Part shown: positions 56,060 to 64,000 of the stretch, piece by piece | Layout of the letters: every line of letters starts with the position of its first letter | How positions within the stretch are numbered: position 1 is the first letter of the stretch | NCBI GenBank assembly: GCA_016617855.1 | Contig: JAECUM010004945.1 | Location: 62,001 to 126,000 of the forward strand | DNA: 64,000 nucleotides | Direction of reading: 5' to 3' | Source: Megalonaias nervosa | Taxonomy: Eukaryota; Mollusca; Bivalvia; Unionida; Unionidae | The notes under the pieces: generated by a model | The model's input: the letters and a program-made list of their open reading frames with translations, nothing else | What the model was told of the DNA's origin: nothing | Database searches by the model: none | Position numbers and translations under genes: made by a program

Positions 56060-57338
56060 TTGACCCTTTCAGGGCAGAGTGTCGGCCAGGGCATCTAGTC
56101 TGCTGGGAATGTGTTTGATTTGTAATTTGATATGGAGTTGTTTGCACCATCTTAGAAACTGCCAAATCAGAATGTACAGGTCAAATGGTCTGGTGTCCCT
56201 GTTTGAGGAGGTAGGCACTACAGAGTTGTCCGACATAATGAGGGCTATTTGCCCTGAAAGTTACTTCTAGAACTGAAAGGCATTGATGATAGCCTTCATT
56301 TCATAAAGGCAGATGTGGAGAGGTCGAAATTGCTCTCATGTGGTCACAGTAGTAAAGTCTGGCAACAGGTGGGCACTCCAACTATACTTAAGTCAACACA
56401 TATTGTCATTTCCTCTTGTGGTTTCTCCAAAGGAATCCCAATCATTGGTTGTGCCAATGATGCAGGAATGCTGTACCTTGTGCATGATCATGACGTTTCA
56501 ATTGATGGGACTTGAAAATGGGTGCCATTTGGCCAGCAATGTCATCTGTAAGGGGCACACAAGACGGCATCATTGAATATCAGAGTTACAACAACTCTCT
56601 CACTCAATCCAAGTCTTGCTGGAAACTGACTCAACGAGTTTGATGACCTGGACTATGCAAATGTGAAGGAGTCATATCAGACTGAGGTTGGTGAGAAATT
56701 TCATAACTAGATGGACAAAACACCGGTATGAATATCAGACTTTTCCAATTTCACTAGATAAGTCAACTGATACGAGATCATTTCTGGCGTTGAAGAAAAT
56801 AGAACTCGCCATGTTTATGGAGGATGTTGTCCAAGTACACTCCTGTCACTTCCAATGGACTTGACTGGGGCAGGATGATGATGCAATACATGAATCTGGT
56901 AAAAGCCCAGGGGCTGATGTTTAGACCAAAACTGTGTCACAGTAAGCAAACACTAGAAATTCCTGTGATGCAGGGTAGAGAGTGCCACAAAAATATGTGT
57001 CGGTAAGTTCAAGACTGACTGCACGGACAGACCCATCAAACTCAGCAACTCCATCTTGAATTCTGATGGCATAATATACTGGTTAATGCAAGTCAGGTTG
57101 ATGATCAGCATCAACTTGCCGTTCTTCTTCCTGATAAAAAAAAGTATGGGATAAAAACTTGGATATTGTGGTTTTTGTACCATCTACACTGCCCATCTGT
57201 CGATGACCTACTGAATCTACTGTCATAGAAAATCGTACTTCTCCTGTTATGATGACAAGTCCATGAAAAAGGGATGAGGAAATTGGAGGTTGGATAAATT
57301 AAATCTGAAGTCCATCCACAAAGGCATGGATCATCCAT
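56060..57338 (-). pseudogene. DIRS-like reverse transcriptase/RNase H
   Basis: FFIRKKNGKLMLIINLTCIN and PSEFKMELL mark the RT fingers. ALIMSDNSVV, followed by an Arg/Asp loop, and IKHIPSRLDALADTL mark the RNase H end. The intervening RT core is broken by frameshifts, and the YxDD box was not located with certainty. Confidence 0.7.
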
Positions 57339-57463
57339 TCACTCTGAGAAAATAGGGTGATCCAGTGAGACTAGAATTGCAGCAGTCAGGAGGAAACTGG
57401 TAGGCTATCTGGCAGTTGGGTTGGCAGGTTGGGGGCTAAGAAACTTGGTTTCTTGCCTCCCCT

Positions 57464-58407
57464 TTAAGGTTGCCTCCTAAACATGCGAGGTTGTTGCCTC
57501 CTGGCATTAGGCTGGGATCTGAATTTAATTTTTGCCTGAAAAGATTCCTTGTCCCTGGCCTGACTATTGTCCCTCAGCTGTGGCAGTGAATGGAATATTG
57601 GTCTTAAAAGTCTGTGAGAGCGGTAAGTTCGAGCATCAGTACCTGAGCTGCCTGCCTCCAAACTTCTTTCATTTTTTACCCAGAGTAATGGTGTGCCAAA
57701 TGGGGTCTTCTGTAAAGCCAGGGTATGATGTGGCTTGAGCAACATGGAGTGCAAACTTGCATCATGTCATATCAGGTCAAGACTGTCATAGGTAGTCAAA
57801 GCATTGGCCATGAAATGGAGAGCTGCCCTGTTTATCACCTGTGCAATTTGGGCTGTCACCTTGCAGGCATGATCATTATCCGTTTTTTTCTGCGAGTTGG
57901 AAAATCACCAATAAAACCAAATCTAGCATCAGAGGCGAGACATTTTGAATCAGCTTCGAAGTAGCTGGAATACATTCCTGTCCACTTTATAAACCAGTGG
58001 GGAAGATATACGAACCACTTCTAGATTTTAAGAAGCCAAGAGGTCAGTATGGAACCAGCGAGATAAGAACGTCAGTGGAACCTGACTTTCAAAAAAGAAA
58101 GCCTTTGCATCCCTTGGATCACATCTTTCCCGCAGATGGAAGGATGGAGTCTCTTCCAACTCGCAGAGACTTCATAGTCATATGTGGTAGTACTGGGTAG
58201 AAGGCATTCTGAAACCAACAATATCCTGTATATTTCTTTGACTTCAGCCTTGAAATTGAACTTGGTCTGTATCTGAATAACGTTGTTGAGTAAGAGTATC
58301 ATGACACAGTGTGCATCATCCTGTTCTGGTTCAGTTTTCATATCCAGATAAACCATACCCAGTACACAGATGATGCAGTACCAATACTTGGTACAAGTCA
58401 GTGTCAT
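57464..58407 (-). pseudogene. probable gag-like region of the DIRS-like element
   Basis: Minus-strand frames at 58407-58072 and 57754-57464 (LALQKTPFGTPLL, then an Arg/Gln-rich C-terminus typical of gag). Assigned by position upstream of the RT. Confidence 0.4.
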
Positions 58408-59350
58408 GCTTGAACATCTGACTGGTTTGCCAGTAGTATGGTTGACATGGTTACTGGCTGTGTGGAAAATGGTCCAACTGTCTCTGGTACTAGCTATGCT
58501 AAAGGCAGATTTTCACTAAAATATCTGTCATACTATAGGTATGTCACCAAAGGGATGGTGAGATGGAGAGATCTGTAATTCCTGTAGCTGCAGAGAGAAA
58601 ACTGTAATCATGGCTGGCCTGACTGGTCTATCAACAAAGTCCCCAAGTTGGGATGGCCAGGCAGGCTAGACAGCTGTGACGGCACTGGATGGTGAATTTG
58701 TACCGAAAAATGGATACTGTGGATTCACCAAAAAATCCATCCACCCAGACTTACTGGCCCTAAGACAATGCTCGGACACGCGCTACCTAAAATGGGTGCA
58801 GGAGGTCCACTCCCCCAATGAATCAGAAAAAACTATAAAACCATGAGACAAAAACATGGGTAAAATTTGGACTGAATTCAATAACCGTGTTGACATTTCC
58901 TGAACCAGACAAAGCATCTGTTCAAATGCGACATATTGAAAAACCTCAAAATTTTGTTCTCCTATTTCTGATTTAGTAACTGTAGCTGACAGCTGCAAAC
59001 CTATTATTTTAGGTTGGGGAGGGACCCAGCAACATCCCTCACATGGCTCGCAAAAGATGCTGACATTAGGATTTATGCTAAGATATCTATGCTGTCTTTG
59101 TCAGATTACTTTCTTTTCTCTTTCCCTCTGCTTTCTGCAAAACTGCAGTCCAGACTTCTTCTGACTATATAGCACACACACTGCAGCCAAGAGATGAAGT
59201 ACATTTGGTACATGCTAAACAACACTAGTGCATTTTCCCTTTCATTAAATTTCTTGCATTTAATACACTGTGATACATTACACAAGGTAATGCCCACCCC
59301 CATTACAATATAGGTCACAGAAGGTTGCAGAAAATTTATCACATCAACTA
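58408..59350. other. non-coding or intronic DNA
   Basis: Unrecognised. May include the 5' end of the DIRS-like element. Confidence 0.3.
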
Positions 59351-59351
59351 C

Positions 59352-59415
59352 CTGTGCTGGTGATGGTGTTCCTTGTGGATGTACAGTTGCCAAGATCATA
59401 GGGACCAGCTTCAAA
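59352..59415 (-). other. candidate host exon (short)
   Basis: Stop-free in the frame giving LKLVPMILATVHPQGTPSPAQ-like sequence, with acceptor-like gacag and donor CAG|gtagtt. Located downstream of the membrane exon on the same strand. Phase does not join directly to it, so at least one exon would be missing between. Speculative. Confidence 0.25.
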
Positions 59416-59543
59416 CTGTCATCATACATATATATGAAGTAGCCATATAAATATCATTTTGGCACCATTTCAAATGACATGTAAATAACTGAATATTGTA
59501 CACTAAATAACATAAAGATGAACAGATCAATTATCCTGCTTAC

Positions 59544-59675
59544 CTTTGAAAATCTTCCAACAGATCACAAGTAAACACAGCAAACAGAAACAGTTTGTCA
59601 CGAGAATAGAAATTAAAATGGAGTTGTTCGCAAGATCAATGGACATATGGTCTCTTTTGGTATTTTCAATTGTAG
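59544..59675 (-). CDS. candidate host exon encoding a transmembrane segment
   Basis: 132 bases, stop-free, between a good acceptor (tttgcatatttcag) and donor (AAAG|gtaagc). The product has an acidic/Asn-rich outer part with TIENTKRDHMSIDL, then the hydrophobic span ILISILVTNCFCLLCLLVIC, and WKIFK after it: a single-pass membrane segment with a following Trp-Lys. The span with its terminal WK recalls attractin/MEGF8-type proteins, but that is only a resemblance. The gene would be transcribed on the minus strand. Confidence 0.4.
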
Positions 59676-59699
59676 CTGAAATATGCAAATGACATTTTA

Positions 59700-61850
59700 T
59701 AAAACATGAGGCTAAGTGAGCCTGATACTGCTCTTCTGGGCTACTGACAACTGTAAAGCTGTGAGAGCAAATTCATACTTTGTAAGTAAAACCATGGAGT
59801 GGAAAGATAAGTTTGGAGCACTTAGTTGCTACATCATCTATCAGGCCTAAAATAAATATTAACAAAAGATAATGTCTTTCTGGTTCAAAGGTAAAAATTT
59901 TGATGGTCATAAACTTTTTTAAAAGCTCATTTCCCACCTTCCCTCTCAATTTACCTAAAGTGAACCATGATTGCATGATGTAATTTTATTCCTTTGGAAT
60001 AAAGACCTTGTCAGCATTACTCAACAACACAATGTTCTCCAATATACAGATATATACTCTATATAATTACTTTATTAATTTGCATTTGTCTGATATAATT
60101 TGCTGTCCATCTGAACCATGTACAATTAGGAAGCAGCATGCAACGGCAGCCAATACCATTCCTATTCTATGTCTGAATAATTATTTCTAGTCTATGATCA
60201 GGGAAGCACAAGAAAATATTGGGAAAAATAATAATCATCTGAATGATTATGTCTAATACCATTACCCTAAATGAAATATGGTCTGCTTGCAACATCCAAA
60301 AAATCTAGTATCTGTCTGCTTTGGGTTTTTCAAATTTTTCAGTGGTCAGAAGATTTCCAAGGTATGGAATTAGAAAATTGGATGGTCGGTATAATTAGGT
60401 TAATTAAATCTGGAAGTGGTTCAGGAGAAAAGCACATTGAGTTATTGTGTTGTTTTTGTTTTCTTTATTTTGTTCATGGCCAAAATAAATTTAAATCTAA
60501 AATAACGAGTAACTAATAATATGCAATATAACTTTCATGGTTTGTATGTTTTTCTGTTGATATTTGTGTGGACACCTCCAGACCACTAGCTGTGAGAAAC
60601 TAGGTGGGTGGCTTCTTTCCCTCAATCTGTGTTGTGGATTTTTGTTTCAAAATGATCTCAGGGAACTTTTGAGTACACCCTCAACAAAGCAAAACAAAAA
60701 AATCCCACACACAACAAGAAGACTGGGAAACCATTTTTCTTAATTTTTATTGGGATGTTCTTATTTAGACTCCCAAGACACGTTTCCATTCATTCTGTCA
60801 CTAATCTAAATAGTATTTCAAAACAGACTTGTACTATCCTCTTCCAGCATTACACATTATGGATGGTTTCCTCACATTTTGAAAAGATTAAGCGATGCTT
60901 GTCATTGATAAATATATTTTGTCCTTTTCATGTATGCAATATGTATGCTATATTTGATGTTAAAGGTACATTTACCCCTTCAACATCTAGCTATATTTGT
61001 CAGGACTGGCATTTCCTTAAATCCAATCTGATACAAGTTAATTTTATCAATCCTATCTAGAACAACATAAAGAAAATTTATTTAAAAAAATGAAGCTTTT
61101 TGTTTTCTTGTACATAATATCTGCATGATGTGTTTTGGACTTGCATTTGTCAGGATTTGTATATTTTCCCTGTTTTCTTGCTGCGTCTTGTAGGTAGTTT
61201 TTGTTATGCCCTTATTTTCTGAGGCTCTCATGTGTACTTCTCATGATGCCTTGATAGCATAGCCTTTGTTTTCTTTGTTATATGATTTTGGGGTTAAAGC
61301 ATTTGATTTGTGTGGTCTGTAGTATAATTTCAGCTCAATAAAAACTTTTTTATCACTGGATGCAGCAAAGTCAGGTAAACTACAGTGGTTCTTTACATAA
61401 CAAAGGTGTAACAAAAGCACCATATAACAAAAACAAAATCAAACCCCAGTCAAAATCACCAAAAGACAAAAGTGTTGAGTAACAATAGCATGATAATCAC
61501 TCTTTATTCATAATCAGTAATTTAGAATCACAGGTTGCTGGTTAAATGCCAAATCTGGATTGATCATGTTAGTGACTAGAAGTCGTTCCAAATTATTTTG
61601 GGCTTATTTATTTCATACCAGTTTACCTATTTGCTTCTATTTGGGAGTGGAATTGTTCCCACTTGTGAGAATGGTAAATGGGCAGGCTTAGTGTACCATC
61701 ACCCTAGTGGGAATTATATACCCAATTCCTACCCTCCCAGATGTATTTTGTTCCCCTGCCCATCATAGGTGGCCAATGTCTCTCATTTGAATGGTTGTAG
61801 AAAATAAATAAAACTGGTACTAATTCCATACTTATTTTAACCCTTTACCT
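59700..61850. other. AT-rich non-coding or intronic DNA
   Basis: Only short unrecognised open frames. Confidence 0.35.
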
Positions 61851-61856
61851 CATGTA

Positions 61857-61985
61857 AGCTCCTTTGGATGCCTCTATTCCATTCTCATGGAAGCGCCTTT
61901 GGACGCCTCTACCTGATTCACATCAAAGCGCCTTTTGACACCTCAACACCATTCTCATGGGAGCAGCTTTTGACGCCTGCTGTAA
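61857..61985. repeat. 35-bp minisatellite, about 3.5 units
   Basis: Units of the form agc(t/g)cctttggacgcctcta followed by ccattctcatgga repeat with a ~35-base period. The overlapping open frame is incidental. Confidence 0.85.
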
Positions 61986-64000
61986 ACATCAGCCATTTTG
62001 GGTGGGTTTTCATAGTGCACCTTCAGGGAAAACCCCTTATTAGAAGCTACATTCATTTTGGTGTGAATGACCATTATGTCAGATCACATGGTCACTGTTT
62101 AAGATCTGGGTGAAATCTGCTAGTTAAAGTAACTGGGTCCTATTTTCCACACTCCAAAATGGAGGCAGTGGATTTCGTTCAGTACTTTCTTGAGTTTTCA
62201 TTGTAAGAATCACAACTATGAAAGCTTCAATAACTGAAGTAAACACTCTGACATTGATGTAGGCAGTAATTAGTTTTTATAAATTATCAAATTCAGATGA
62301 TTTAGTGATGTAGACACAAACAAAGAACTTGTAAATTTCGAGTATGAGAAATGGCAGCTACGGTTGGTCACGTGGCTTCACTGACTTGACAGTGAACAAA
62401 TTCTCTCAAGATTTTAAAGCACATAACAAATTTTCTGTGAAAAATAATTGTACAGCTATAATGATTGGATTTTACTCTTAAATCTTTCGATGCATAATAG
62501 ATGTGTACCAAAAATGTAAAATGGTTAAAATTGATAGTAGACATAACATATACTACACTGCTTAACAGTTAACAGGCAGGCCTATGTGTATAGAGTCAAA
62601 CAGGTAACAGTTGTTCTATTTATAGCGCACTGCACTGGGTAACTTTGTTACACGTATATCGAAGGACTAAAAAGCCATACACTCAATGAGGTACAGGGTT
62701 AAATGGCTATGTTTATGAATTCTGAAACACCAAATTAGAGGCAATACATTTTCATATGAATGGAGATAGTTCCTCCCAGCTACCATGTTAAATAATTAAC
62801 TCGTTTTGTTCAGAAAAAGATTTAAGACACCAATGGGATTTTGGTCCTACAATATTCTCAGCATTTTCTAACATATCTAATTGATGTACTGTGAACGTAT
62901 GATTTCAAGACACCAAAGAATGGATTTTACTGTATTGAACAATAGGACAATATATTAAACCTGTAATTATTAACTCGTTGAATATGTAACAGGATGCCAT
63001 TTTTGTTGATTCATTACAAAACCTATTACAATTAATATATGAAAGATCTAGTGTTTTTTCTCTCCTTTTTAATGTTTTTCTTCGTGATAAGTCATTAATT
63101 ATCACTAACATGTTTTTTAGTAAAGAAATGTCATGTCAAAGCCACTTGCACTTTATCACTCCATGGAAGGAAGACTGTGGAGTACATGTTAATTCATACT
63201 TATCTAACTTGCAACTGGATGTTTTGATTTGTTTTGATTGCACATAACAACCCTCTATTTTCTTTTCCCGAAAGAGTTACTGTTATGAAAACATCCTCGA
63301 TCCATTATGAAACAGTGTCATTTAAACTTTAAATCAAATGATTACATGACAATGGAAAAAAATTAAACCATTTACCCAGTGTTATGTATATTTAATTTGT
63401 ATTGTTTGCAAGGTTTTTTAAAGAGTTTTTTTTTTCAATATATGCTATTGGACTTGACCTTGCCAAACATCATGTTCATTTTCTTCTTGTCCTGAAACAT
63501 TGATTTTTTATTTATTTTGCAACAACTAATACATATATAAAATATTTTTGTTTATGGGTGTAATATCAGGATCATTATTAATACAAGTAAACATGTTTAT
63601 TTGGGATAAGACCTTCCAATTATAATTAACATTTTATTTTGTAAACAATCTATTTCTAGAAGGTTATTTTCCATTAGGTAATAGGTTTTTAGTTAGAAAC
63701 TGCTATATGTGACCTGAGGTCAAGTAGAGGACAATATAAATCTTGTTACTGGAAAAAATATTTATTCAAGCTTTAAGATCTAGCAGAATCAACTGTATTG
63801 TTGCTGTGTCCTAATATTAATTTGGGCTGTGCTCATAAAAAATAATTTTCTTGGACACAGACTTTCGCCAGGATTTATAGTGAATTCAAACATGGAATTA
63901 TATTACTGTGATTCAACAAAAGACTGTTGGTACAATACCACGATACAGGCCATCACAGACACATCAACACTTTCAGCATTGGACTAAATTTGGATTTCCA
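61986..64000. other. AT-rich non-coding DNA
   Basis: Nothing recognised. Confidence 0.4.

Larger units (their letters stand above)
54160..58400 (-). mobile_element. second DIRS-like tyrosine-recombinase retrotransposon
   Basis: Minus-strand order: gag-like frames (58407-57464), reverse transcriptase (about 57340-56950), RNase H (about 56280-56060), recombinase (55995-54700), then a terminus at 54160-54465 with aagaatacttacc inverted at 54381-54393 and a final taggagaataggta block shared with the first element (23487-23505). Coding frames are broken. The 5' boundary is uncertain. Confidence 0.75.

Overview
The window looks like AT-rich, repeat-laden, non-coding nuclear DNA of an invertebrate. 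A mollusc is my best guess, inferred from the mix of Polinton/Maverick, DIRS-like, LINE and tRNA-derived SINE elements; nothing in the sequence proves it. No complete host gene is visible. The only host coding candidates are a membrane-spanning exon near 59.5-59.7 kb (minus strand) and two weaker neighbouring exons. The rest is a museum of mobile elements.

The centrepiece is a complete Polinton (Maverick, adintovirus-like) of about 16.3 kb at 26269-42609. It has ~250-bp terminal inverted repeats and a 5-6-bp target duplication (cctgt/cctgta). Left block: FtsK/A32-like packaging ATPase (-), zinc-ribbon plus phospholipase A2 protein (+), rve integrase (+), then on the minus strand protein-primed-type DNA polymerase B, SF1 helicase and an HNH domain, all lying in one reading frame apart from stop codons and one frameshift. 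Middle: a zinc-ribbon/HNH gene, a tRNA-like SINE, a 60-bp AT-rich tandem array, and palindromic 52-bp iteron-like repeats. Right block, all minus strand from the right TIR inward: coiled-coil protein, a conserved small protein without an obvious ATG, a protein VI-like minor capsid protein, major capsid protein, a small LT-motif protein, a basic core-like protein, adenain-like protease, fibre-like protein, a membrane protein split by a SINE, and a putative penton-like protein. Most genes carry frameshifts or in-frame stops, so the element is a fossil.

A second, diverged and truncated Polinton lies at 15585-19477 in mirror orientation (PolB tail-helicase-HNH, integrase, PLA2, ATPase, TIR). Comparing the two copies base by base shows which lesions are private. 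At least five premature stops are CGA to TGA changes, a CpG-decay signature. The complete copy has also lost an integrase catalytic Glu and a PLA2 Asp that the truncated copy keeps.

Other elements: the complete Polinton sits inside a DIRS-like tyrosine-recombinase retrotransposon (23155-26263, probably continuing at 42616-43670), and a second DIRS-like element lies at 54160-58400. There is a 5'-truncated LINE with an (ATC)n tail (9521-11722), a LINE RNase H remnant (49837-50540), two copies each of two tRNA-derived SINE families, a pogo-like TA-flanked element (47387-48637), a small hAT-type MITE (7243-7393), another MITE (2452-2780), a ~146-bp satellite (53247-53830) and a 35-bp minisatellite (61857-61985). 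Stretches not listed show only AT-rich DNA in which I recognise nothing.
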